This document shows, piece after piece, positions 1 through 6,450 of a stretch of 10,851 bases of DNA. The stretch's first letter is position 1; every line of letters starts with the position of its first letter. Source of the DNA: Nitrososphaera_A sp036522495 (lineage in GTDB: Archaea > Thermoproteota > Nitrososphaeria > Nitrososphaerales > Nitrososphaeraceae); the NCBI GenBank assembly GCA_036522495.1, contig DATDFS010000092.1, positions 1-10,851 on the forward strand, in the 5' to 3' direction. Below the pieces are notes generated by a model. That model saw only the letters and a program-made list of their open reading frames with translations. It was not told the DNA's origin and did not search any database. A program made the position numbers and the translations under genes.

Positions 1-154
1 ATGATGATTTTAAGGAAATTGGAGTGTTTGAACCAGCAACTGATTGTGGTGCTGTTGCTGCTGTCTGGCTTCTCTTTCTTCTACTATTGTCATATTCAGA
101 AGAATTTCTCAAAGAAGAGGAAGAAGAAGTAGATCTATCACTACTACGCGTCAT
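1..154 (-). CDS. Ser-rich protein, 5' part only (runs off left edge)
   Basis: A reading frame opens with ATG at 154-152 on the minus strand and stays open for 51 codons to the window edge, so only the N-terminus is visible. It begins MTRSSDRSTSSSSS and contains a basic patch RRKR near residue 25-28, followed by a Thr/Ala/Gln/Ser stretch. It has no hydrophobic segment, so it looks like a disordered cytosolic N-terminal tail; I do not recognise the family. The start is supported by a TATA-like element centred about 28 nt upstream, the spacing expected for a leaderless archaeal transcript. The complementary plus-strand frame (24-278) encodes Leu- and Glu-runs that are the antisense image of the Ser codons, and I regard it as a shadow. 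The strand choice is reasonable but not certain, because only 51 residues can be judged. Confidence 0.5.
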   Translation of the reverse strand, partial: MTRSSDRSTSSSSSLRNSSEYDNSRRKRSQTAATAPQSVAGSNTPISLKSS

Positions 155-178
155 CCTGCTATTCAATTCGTGTATATT

Positions 179-186
179 GTATATAA
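179..186 (-). promoter_or_regulatory. TATA box of the left-edge minus-strand gene
   Basis: The minus strand reads TTATATAC here, centred about 28 nt upstream of the ATG at 154. This is the usual position of an archaeal TATA box for a leaderless or nearly leaderless mRNA. It touches the first copy of the 16-bp tandem repeat. Confidence 0.5.
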
Positions 187-215
187 TAGCTACATTGACT
201 AATAGCTACATTGAC
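184..215. repeat. Perfect 16-bp tandem duplication next to a TATA box
   Basis: The sequence TAATAGCTACATTGAC occurs at 184-199 and again at 200-215 with no mismatch and no spacer. It covers the region where TFB would contact the BRE of the minus-strand promoter, so it could be a regulator-binding site. It could equally be a simple recent duplication. Confidence 0.7.
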
Positions 216-535
216 CCGAAGCCTATTTTGAAGCGCTTCGCGGCCTATCCGAAGAACATATCTTTTTGGTTGTGGTGAGGCTGACATTATCTCTTGTATA
301 GATTTCACTAAATTCTGATAATTTCTACAACAATGGGAGCGACAAGTTTTGGATCAGAAGTGACACACAATTTATTGATGAAGTTGTGTGTAACTCTGCT
401 ATGGATATCAAAGATAGTACCGAATTGTTCATTTTGCCAGAATGGTTAATCATATAAAGAATCATTATCATTTGATCTGTTTATGAAGCAAACGTTCAAA
501 CAATTTTCTAACGATTTCTAATTTTAGGTATAAGG

Positions 536-551
536 GGTTAACAGATTAACC
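536..551. repeat. Short inverted repeat (GGTTAA/TTAACC)
   Basis: A perfect 6-bp stem with a 4-nt loop lies in the 5' intergenic region. It could be an operator half-site pair or chance. No T-run follows directly, so it is not a clear terminator. Confidence 0.3.
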
Positions 552-608
552 ATCTTCTAATAATAAATACCATAAATAGTGGGTGAATCAATGAATGCTG
601 CTAGATCT

Positions 609-680
609 TTAGCCCTTATTGTTACCCCAAATTACTATAACTATTATAACAAATACTCCTAACATGGCCCAAATGACCAT
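609..680 (-). CDS. Possible 23-aa single-pass membrane microprotein
   Basis: A minus-strand ATG at 680-678 opens a frame that reads MVIWAMLGVFVIIVIVIWGN and ends after two more residues, which is almost entirely one transmembrane helix. A weak A/T-rich element (GAATATTT on the minus strand, near 707-714) sits about 30 nt upstream. It lies about 50 nt downstream of the CAP-domain gene on the same strand. Such short hydrophobic frames occur by chance in AT-rich DNA, so this is only a candidate. Confidence 0.15.
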   Translation of the reverse strand: MVIWAMLGVFVIIVIVIWGNNKG

Positions 681-730
681 CTGCTTGAAAATAAATTGCT
701 ACCAGAGAAATATTCAACGAGAATAGAGAA

Positions 731-1933
731 TTATTGAATGCCCTGTCGTGATGAAGTTGTACTTGTTCTTACAAAGACTGAATATGATGTTACTGGAAAC
801 TGGTTTTTCTGTTCATCTTCACGAAATGTGACTATGTTATAGACTCCGTCATTCTTTAATATTGGTGAAAGATCGAATCTGATATCGATTGTCTGATCAT
901 CTATTGACCATTTATCAGCAGGTATTAGCGTAATATTCGGTGGTATTCCAATGCTGGAATAGATGTATTCTCTGATATACACCATCCAAAGATTGAAATC
1001 TAGAGGATTGAAAACAGACGCAACAGCCTTTCCTGGTCCATATGACTTATCATTTTTGTGTTGCTCATATACTGATGGAGTAGGCGTTTTATCATAGTAG
1101 ATGTCTATACCGTCAACGTTATTGTTCTTCTCTGGGAGCAATCGTCCTGAGATCTGAACATGCGTCTTATCCTGAATAAATGGCTGATTGAATTGAATAT
1201 AGTTATTCTCGAAATTTTGGACGAATGCAAAAAAATGAGCAGTGTAAGCGATGCCAACACTGACCTGAGTATGATGTTTATCTAGAATATTGTGTCTATG
1301 ACCTTCATTGCAACATATTGTATCATTATGCATAAACTGCCACTCAGCGCCATTTATCTCGGTGTAAGGATTTATTGTACCGGCGCCACTAACACCAGTA
1401 ATTGCAATATTCTGTGCTACATATCCGGTGCCATTATAAATTGAATACCTCATATACGGTTTCATGCCATCATTGGTCCAGTGGCTAATCGCTTTAGTTC
1501 TTAGGATGTCTTCTGCATGAATCTGGGCTGCTTCATTGCGGCTGAGTTGAACAGGTGGTAAGTTGAACTTTGCTCTGTCTTCATTTATTTTGTTCAAAGC
1601 ATATTGTAGGAGGCTATTATCTACTACCATATTTGGCTGTTTTTGTATAGCTAGAGATCTGGGGTTTTCTACATACAGGGCATTGCTTAAGTTAGAGCCA
1701 TTATTTTTCGTAAATACATTCAATAAAAGCAGAATACTGATTATGACAACAGTAATAGACGCAGCAAAGACAATGGCCTTTTTACCTGCCTTTTTTCTGA
1801 ATCGATTCTTACTTGTAGCAGGTCTATTGTAAAAAGGGTTCTTACTTCCGCAATTTGGGCAGAACCGTATAAATGCTCTAAATCGCTCGTTGCAATTAAA
1901 ACAACTTATCCATCCTTCCGCCATATTTATCAT
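731..1933 (-). CDS. Zinc-ribbon, membrane-anchored CAP/SCP-domain protein
   Basis: This 400-residue protein has three parts. Residues 11-28 form a zinc ribbon (C11-x2-C14 and C25-x2-C28). A basic stretch then leads into one transmembrane helix at about 53-72. Residues about 105-245 are a CAP (SCP/PR-1-like) domain, with the helix-1 His in QIHAED (H139), the SHW and DGMKP motifs (150-159), AQNIA (173-177) and GHRHNILD (211-218). A C-terminal beta-rich part of about 150 residues is not recognised. The architecture implies a zinc ribbon inside the cell and a CAP domain outside. CAP proteins have varied roles (lipid binding, protease-like or wall-associated), so the activity is unknown. The usual Glu of the GENI-type motif is Gln174 here. 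ATG at 1933 and ATG four codons later (1924) are both possible; no good TATA box is seen directly upstream. The gene lies 18 nt after a doubtful small ORF and downstream of tfb. Confidence 0.85.
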   Translation of the reverse strand: MINMAEGWISCFNCNERFRAFIRFCPNCGSKNPFYNRPATSKNRFRKKAGKKAIVFAASITVVIISILLLLNVFTKNNGSNLSNALYVENPRSLAIQKQPNMVVDNSLLQYALNKINEDRAKFNLPPVQLSRNEAAQIHAEDILRTKAISHWTNDGMKPYMRYSIYNGTGYVAQNIAITGVSGAGTINPYTEINGAEWQFMHNDTICCNEGHRHNILDKHHTQVSVGIAYTAHFFAFVQNFENNYIQFNQPFIQDKTHVQISGRLLPEKNNNVDGIDIYYDKTPTPSVYEQHKNDKSYGPGKAVASVFNPLDFNLWMVYIREYIYSSIGIPPNITLIPADKWSIDDQTIDIRFDLSPILKNDGVYNIVTFREDEQKNQFPVTSYSVFVRTSTTSSRQGIQ

Positions 1934-1951
1934 CTATAGGTTTGATTTTCT

Positions 1952-2179
1952 TTACTGGTTATGCGACTGTCCATACTTATTAGTTGTTTTATATTTCTTA
2001 CTGCTGCAGCAGTTGGAAAAAATGATTAGTATTAGCACTAATACTAGTAGAGTTTGTAATGTTAAATCCCGATGCAGATCGGTCGATAAGTCGTTGTTAT
2101 TCTTATTCCTATGATTGTTTCCTAGCCTGGTTATTTCTATACATTTATCAATTCTCTGAAGAATGAGCCTAGCTATCAT
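1952..2179 (-). CDS. Doubtful small membrane protein between tfb and the CAP gene
   Basis: This 75-codon frame starts with ATG at 2179. It has an Asn-rich middle (NNHRNKNNN near residues 21-29), a hydrophobic segment at about 43-55 (TLLVLVLILIIF), and a Cys-Cys pair followed by a polar basic tail. It ends 18 nt before the CAP gene, so the two could share a transcript. A TATA-like ATTATATTAT lies immediately before the ATG, too close to serve a transcript that includes this start. That element may instead drive the CAP gene, with this stretch as leader. I do not recognise it, and it may not be coding. Confidence 0.25.
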   Translation of the reverse strand: MIARLILQRIDKCIEITRLGNNHRNKNNNDLSTDLHRDLTLQTLLVLVLILIIFSNCCSSKKYKTTNKYGQSHNQ

Positions 2180-2236
2180 ATAATATAATCACACATGCTA
2201 CAATTGACAGTGCATCTTTTCAACATCTAATGCCTG

Positions 2237-3148
2237 TTAAATCCAATTCGGATGAAGTTTGCTTTTTAGCTCTTTTAATCTATTTCTAATTGTTACTTCT
2301 GTCACTCCGGATGCGTGCGCAATTTGGGTTTGAGTTGTCTCTTCTCCAGTCCTTAGACACGATAAATAAAGAACTGTTGCAGCAAGTCCCATAGGATCCT
2401 TTCCGGCAGAAATTTCTTTTTTTGCAACATCTTTCATAATAGCTATCGCCTCACGTTTAGTGTTTTCAGTAAGGTTAGACCTGTTTGCAACTTTAACGAT
2501 ACATTTTATAGGATCCGCGTTGGGAACTTTTAAATTAAGTTCAAAGAGTAGCATTCTATAATTTCGCGCAATATCTTTACGTTTAACATTACTAGCTGCA
2601 GCAATATCTTTTAGGGTCCATGGAGTTTCCATTTCCCTACATCCAGCATATATAGCAGCAGCAATTAATCCAGAAATGGTTCTTCCGCGTACCAACCCCC
2701 TATGCTGAACTTTTCTATAGATGTATGCGATCTTTTCTACCACCGCGTCTGAAAGAGCGAGTTTATCCTTCAATACATCAAGTTTACTGAAAGCTTGCAA
2801 AAGATTTTTATCAGAAGCAGTGTGATTGCGTGTTCTTAAATCCCATCTCCTTAACCTCTGCATTCTATTACGCATTGCTCCATCCAAAAGATGTCCGCTA
2901 GCATCTCTATCATCCTTTCCTATGAGGGTAGCAAGCCCCATATCCGCTTTTGCTAAAGTGATAGGAATCCCTGTCCTGCTTCTCTCGTTTTCCTGTTCTG
3001 CACTATAAAATCGCCATTCTGGTCTGCTTATTTCTTGATTTCTGTCTGAAATTATCATCCCACAGTTGCTGCAAATAACTTCGCCAGATTCAGAATCTGT
3101 TATTATATGGTTATTCTTGCATATCAGGCACATAAATGGAGTTTGCAT
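2237..3148 (-). CDS. tfb: Transcription initiation factor TFB (TFIIB family)
   Basis: TFB bridges TBP-bound TATA/BRE DNA and RNA polymerase in archaeal transcription initiation. The 303-residue product has the full layout: an N-terminal zinc ribbon (C7, C10, C26, C29), a B-reader/linker region (EWRFYS near 44-49, then SRTGIP and DMGLATLIG), and two cyclin-fold repeats at about 115-205 and 210-300. The second repeat ends with a BRE-reading helix-turn-helix (about 272-291, TQTQIAHASGVTEVTIRNR). Length and motifs are normal for an archaeal TFB. Two starts are possible: M1 at 3148 or M6 at 3133, directly before the first zinc Cys. A TATA-like AAAATACAC on the minus strand near 3161-3169 would fit the later start better as a leaderless mRNA. 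Thaumarchaeota usually carry several TFBs, so this may be one paralogue of a set. Confidence 0.97.
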   Translation of the reverse strand: MQTPFMCLICKNNHIITDSESGEVICSNCGMIISDRNQEISRPEWRFYSAEQENERSRTGIPITLAKADMGLATLIGKDDRDASGHLLDGAMRNRMQRLRRWDLRTRNHTASDKNLLQAFSKLDVLKDKLALSDAVVEKIAYIYRKVQHRGLVRGRTISGLIAAAIYAGCREMETPWTLKDIAAASNVKRKDIARNYRMLLFELNLKVPNADPIKCIVKVANRSNLTENTKREAIAIMKDVAKKEISAGKDPMGLAATVLYLSCLRTGEETTQTQIAHASGVTEVTIRNRLKELKSKLHPNWI

Positions 3149-3590
3149 GGTAGAAGACTAGTGTATTTTGGGTTGGTGACTATTAGGCACTTGATTAACA
3201 TTGTTAACTTACAAGACTGCGAGTCCATTGAAGTTAAGTAGTAGATGTGCTCCAGGCATATCTGGTTGGATAATTCAACATTTGGTATTGCCAATCTGCG
3301 CCTAATTCCCCTTGTTTATCATATCTGGCTGCAACATTTCCATCTAATCCACAGCTGTCATAGAAATCTCAGGAGGAAACAACGAATTAAAATTTGAGAA
3401 ATTGTTCCAGATAAAGGCTATAAAATAGCTGTTTGTCCAATTTATACCCACTCATACGGGAAAGAATGAATCAAGAAAAATTAAAATGCTGTGAAAGATC
3501 TTTAAATCAATGCTATTATACTGCAGTACTTTACTTAACCTAGTTAACTTACTTTCAAATACAGTAACGTGATTTACATTAGTACTTACT
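3149..3590. other. Divergent intergenic region between tfb and the deacetylase-like gene
   Basis: About 440 bases without a recognisable gene separate two divergently transcribed genes. The 10-mer GTTAACTTAC occurs twice, at 3203-3212 (tfb side) and 3543-3552 (deacetylase side). The second copy overlaps an inverted repeat TTAAC-CTA-GTTAA at 3535-3547. A TATA-like AAATAC at 3558-3563 lies about 30 nt before the ATG at 3591. An AGGAGG near 3371 has no start codon at a useful distance. Confidence 0.45.
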
Positions 3591-4595
3591 ATGCAAAGAG
3601 GTGCAGGGTGTTTTGAAATTTTAATTATTATTAGTTCTCTGATAGTATTACTAGTATTTCCTTTAGGAGAATTCTTACCAATTAGAGCTTATAGTCAAAT
3701 TCCATATCTTCCTAACCAACAACAGCAGTCACCGCCATCTGAAAAAAACCAAGGAGCCATTTTCAATGGTGGCAACATAAATAATAACAATAATAATATT
3801 AATAATAAAAATAAAGTAGCTATTATAACATTTGGCGATGCGTGGAAGAGTGAATACACAACAGCCAAGCCGATTTTAGACAAATATGGATTTAAGGCAA
3901 GTTACTTTATCCCCTGCAATTACCCAGATTTGAAACGCACTGCTATGACTTGGCAAGATATAGCAGCATTACACAACGATGGAATGGATATAGCGTCAAA
4001 AGGTATGAACGATGTACTTGTTACTGATTTATCTGCTAGCGCTTTAGCCTTTGAAATAGGTCAGTCAAAACAGTGCTTTTACAATCATGGTATTGATGCC
4101 ATCGCTTTTGCTACCCCTCATGGAGAAGGATCTAATAATGCAACTGTAGTAAATACAATTGCCAAATATTACGATTTTGCTATTAACGGTCATTCCGATC
4201 TGATGTTTCTGCACTGTGATGGATGGAAGCATTATTCTGCCCAGACTGATTGTAGAACATTTGATGATAGTGGTCAAGTCACTTTTGCAAACAGGTATGT
4301 AATCAGAGAATGGGCTCATAATGCACGCGATACAGCTGATTTTCATAACGACACCCAAATATTTCAACAATTTGTACAAGAGGTCAATAGTCAAACTAAA
4401 TACAATAATAAAGGAACAATAAACGCTATTCCGATACTAGCATACCACAAAATAGATGACCTGGGAACGCCTGAGAGTACTGATATTGCTCTCTTCGATG
4501 CAGAAATGAAGTATTTGCATGATAATGGTGTTAGAGTGATAACTTTGTCTGACCTTGGATATGATGAAAACAGCAATTCTCTGTACATAAAATAA
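3591..4595 (+). CDS. Secreted polysaccharide-deacetylase-fold protein, probable pseudoenzyme
   Basis: The 334-residue protein starts with a hydrophobic signal or anchor segment (about 8-25), with a possible cleavage site after AYS (34-36). A Gln/Pro/Asn-rich linker follows, containing a run of Asn at about 61-75, and then a NodB-type carbohydrate esterase 4 fold from about residue 76 to the end. In this family the TFDD motif supplies the catalytic base and a metal-binding Asp, and a SHTxxH motif supplies two His ligands. Here the first motif is TFGDAW (80-85): the base is Gly82 while Asp83 remains. The second is SKGMND (136-141), with both His replaced by Lys137 and Asp141. The surrounding sequence (KPILDKYGFKASYF, PILAYHKID, LFDAEMKYLHDNGV) is well conserved. 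The fold therefore looks intact but zinc-dependent deacetylation looks lost. It may bind cell-surface glycan. It stands alone, with its own promoter region. Confidence 0.85.
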   Translation: MQRGAGCFEILIIISSLIVLLVFPLGEFLPIRAYSQIPYLPNQQQQSPPSEKNQGAIFNGGNINNNNNNINNKNKVAIITFGDAWKSEYTTAKPILDKYGFKASYFIPCNYPDLKRTAMTWQDIAALHNDGMDIASKGMNDVLVTDLSASALAFEIGQSKQCFYNHGIDAIAFATPHGEGSNNATVVNTIAKYYDFAINGHSDLMFLHCDGWKHYSAQTDCRTFDDSGQVTFANRYVIREWAHNARDTADFHNDTQIFQQFVQEVNSQTKYNNKGTINAIPILAYHKIDDLGTPESTDIALFDAEMKYLHDNGVRVITLSDLGYDENSNSLYIK

Positions 4596-4761
4596 CCTCT
4601 GAAATAGACTCCTGCTGAATATTCAACGAAAACCTATTTACTTATGCTATGCAGCGGAATTCATGATGTTTGAAAGTATTGCTATTCCACCTGGTCACCA
4701 AATAAGATAAAGTAATTGATGATGTAAAACAACGCGGCAGATATGCTAGGTAAAAAAAAGC

Positions 4762-4770
4762 AAATATAAA
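4762..4770 (+). promoter_or_regulatory. TATA box of the aquaporin gene
   Basis: AAATATAAA is centred about 26 nt upstream of the TTG at 4792. This spacing predicts a leaderless mRNA beginning at or near that TTG, and is the main support for choosing it as start. A second A/T-rich element (GATATACAA, 4780-4788) lies closer and would suit a later start. Confidence 0.5.
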
Positions 4771-4791
4771 CAAAATACAGATATACAAGTC

Positions 4792-5517
4792 TTGGTATCC
4801 CTTCTGAAGACAAAAGTATTGGGGCCGAAAGAGTCTACTTCTTCGCAAAGAAACAAGTACATGGTAGAAATTGTTGGTACATTTATGCTCGTTTATGCAA
4901 TTTGTTCCGCCGCTACAGTATACCACAATACCGGGCAATTAGGAATAATTGGAATAGCACTAGTTCATGCTCTCGTTCTAACGGCCATAATATATGCAAT
5001 AGGTTATCGTTCTGGCGCTCAAGTAAATCCTGCAGTTACTATAGGTCTATTGGCTGCAGGTAAACTGCGACCAAAGGAGGCGGCTTTGTATATAATAAGT
5101 CAGATTATTGGGGCAGTAATTGGTGCTGCCGTTGTATATAGTATATTTGGTTCTTCAATGTCAGCAAGTGTTACACTTCCTTCTGATGGAAATGTAGTCA
5201 GAGCATTTGTGTTAGAGACTGTCATGACATTTACGCTAGTTTACGTGGTATTGGCGACAACTACGTCAAAAAACTTTAAGATAGCTCCATTGGCAGGAGT
5301 TGCTATAGGATTTACACTAGGTTTTAATGTAATGTTTGGTGGTTCCATAAGTGGAGGTTCTTTAAATCCAGCTCGTTCCTTTGGGCCTGCATTGGTTGCT
5401 GGAAACTTCAATTACCAATGGCTTTATTGGATAGCACCAATAGTTGGAGGCTTAATTTCTGCTGGAGTATACAAAGCACTTCATAGAGACGAGGATCTTC
5501 CTCTCCCTAGTGAGTAA
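4792..5517 (+). CDS. Aquaporin (MIP family) with a TIP2-like, possibly NH3-permeable filter
   Basis: MIP-family channels pass water or small neutral solutes across the membrane. This 241-residue protein has six hydrophobic helices and both pore motifs, NPA at 79-81 and 192-194 (SGGSLNPARSFGPA). Counting from the NPA motifs, the aromatic/arginine filter positions are His59 (H2), Val180 (H5), Gly189 (LE1) and Arg195 (LE2). E. coli AqpZ has Phe, His, Thr, Arg at these places, whereas plant TIP2 aquaammoniaporins have His, Ile, Gly, Arg. The stretch SGGS-NPARSFGPA is also TIP-like. I infer possible ammonia passage, fitting the nearby amt/PII genes. The likely start is TTG at 4792, placed by the TATA box. 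ATG at 4861 (M24) would leave only a few residues before helix 1. It is transcribed away from PII-1 by a separate promoter, so they are not one operon. Confidence 0.93.
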   Translation: MVSLLKTKVLGPKESTSSQRNKYMVEIVGTFMLVYAICSAATVYHNTGQLGIIGIALVHALVLTAIIYAIGYRSGAQVNPAVTIGLLAAGKLRPKEAALYIISQIIGAVIGAAVVYSIFGSSMSASVTLPSDGNVVRAFVLETVMTFTLVYVVLATTTSKNFKIAPLAGVAIGFTLGFNVMFGGSISGGSLNPARSFGPALVAGNFNYQWLYWIAPIVGGLISAGVYKALHRDEDLPLPSE

Positions 5518-5973
5518 TTGAAGGTTTCACCAGCGGACGAAAAATCTGACCCAATTAACAATCCGACATTTGCTTCCTGCCCTTTAAGGATACCGAGGTC
5601 GTTTAATACGAGGTGTTTGGCCTCATTTCTTTTAGAATATTTGTTTCTGAAAATCAACTGCGATCCAGAGGCCAATGAGTATTGATGGATGGCTTTCTAT
5701 CCTTGTGAAGTCTTGTATATAATTTATTAATCTCGGAAGCCTTTTGCGGTTCTACGTACTGCTTCTATGGGTTCTTGTCTTATTCAAGTTGAGCATATTA
5801 AATGGTTTGAATGTAACAGGATTGTTTGGGTACGAGTCTTAATCTCATGGCTTGCGATGTTGATAAACTAGTTTTGCATTTTGTCATGGATTTTTAATTG
5901 CTCATTTAAATGTCGGAGAAGCATAGTACAATAATATGATAATTGCATATATCTATTTGTTAGGTCTAGTGAT
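5518..5973 (+). other. Intergenic region between aquaporin and PII-1
   Basis: These 456 bases hold no convincing gene; the longest ATG-started plus-strand frames I read in it are under 20 codons. A TATA-like stretch TGTATATAA near 5714-5722 has no matching start codon. The promoter of the next gene lies at its right end. Confidence 0.5.
5947..5953 (+). promoter_or_regulatory. TATA box of PII-1
   Basis: ATATATC, inside GCATATATCTATT, is centred about 24-25 nt upstream of the ATG at 5974. This fits a leaderless transcript and supports that start. Confidence 0.5.
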
Positions 5974-6318
5974 ATGAAAAGATTGGATATAATAGTTCCT
6001 CATGAACGTGTTGGAGAAGTTAACAAACTCCTTCACAAACACAATGTCGGCGGTTTGACATTTTATGATATTAAGGGTAGAGGTCGCTCAAAAAATGAGC
6101 CAGTGTACGTAGGTACAGGTGTAATGAAATATGTTCCAGAGTTTGGACCTGGAACAAAGGTTGAAGTGCTTGTCTCGGATTCACAAGCAAAGCAAATTAT
6201 CGATGATATTTTAAATATTGTTAGTACGGGTTCAGCCTCTGATGGCAAGATATTCGTGTATGATGTCAAAGAAGCTTATGATATAGGAACAAAAAGAGTC
6301 GATGATATGGCACTGTAG
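5974..6318 (+). CDS. Divergent PII signal-transduction protein (GlnK-like) 1
   Basis: PII proteins are trimers that sense ATP/ADP and 2-oxoglutarate and block Amt channels by inserting the T-loop. This 114-residue protein has the PII fold and length: MKRLDIIVP at strand 1, VGGLTFYDIKGRGR (25-38) before the T-loop, PEF (55-57), the TKVEVLV strand, and DGKIFVYDV (90-98). Compared with E. coli GlnB, Gln39 is Ser39, the uridylylated Tyr51 is Val50 (Tyr45 and Tyr53 remain nearby), and Arg101/Arg103 of the C-loop are Asp and Gly in AYDIGTKR. The B-loop GDGK is partly kept as SDGK, and the T-loop is about two residues longer. Nucleotide and 2-oxoglutarate binding are therefore probably altered, and uridylylation at the classic site is excluded. 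It converges on amt, 126 bp apart, so it is not in an operon with it. Confidence 0.9.
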   Translation: MKRLDIIVPHERVGEVNKLLHKHNVGGLTFYDIKGRGRSKNEPVYVGTGVMKYVPEFGPGTKVEVLVSDSQAKQIIDDILNIVSTGSASDGKIFVYDVKEAYDIGTKRVDDMAL

Positions 6319-6423
6319 TTCTTTTGAGAACGTTGAAGAGACGTTGTCTTTGTTAATAATGAATAGTTGAAATAAATATTAGGACTCTAGGCTAAAACAT
6401 GTCTACTACGATAGTATCAATTC

Positions 6424-6450
6424 GCATCAGCCTGTTGGATGCTTTTATTT
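6424..6450 (+). terminator. Hairpin plus T-run terminator after PII-1, overlapping amt end
   Basis: The stem GCATC (6424-6428) pairs with GATGC (6438-6442) around a 9-nt loop and is followed directly by TTTTATTTT. This would stop PII-1 transcription. The T-run overlaps the stop and last codons of the convergent amt gene. The stem is short, so the T-run may be the main signal. Confidence 0.45.

Larger units (their letters stand above)
216..730. other. Intergenic region, mostly featureless
   Basis: No convincing gene is seen in these roughly 500 bases. Two items are worth noting: a perfect 6-bp inverted repeat GGTTAA-CAGA-TTAACC at 536-551, and a 23-codon hydrophobic minus-strand frame at 609-680, listed separately. 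The rest is AT-rich and contains short frames with many stops. Confidence 0.5.

Noticed and set aside
24..278. 84-codon plus-strand frame with Leu and Glu runs
   Set aside because: It is the antisense image of the Ser-rich minus-strand frame, which has a well-placed TATA box; its low-complexity runs come from the same TCT/TTC codons.
1890..2114. 74-codon plus-strand frame over the start of the CAP gene
   Set aside because: It overlaps the zinc-ribbon coding region on the opposite strand and has no motif.
3365..3410. Strong AGGAGG ribosome-binding-like sequence
   Set aside because: No start codon with an open frame of useful length follows at the right distance.
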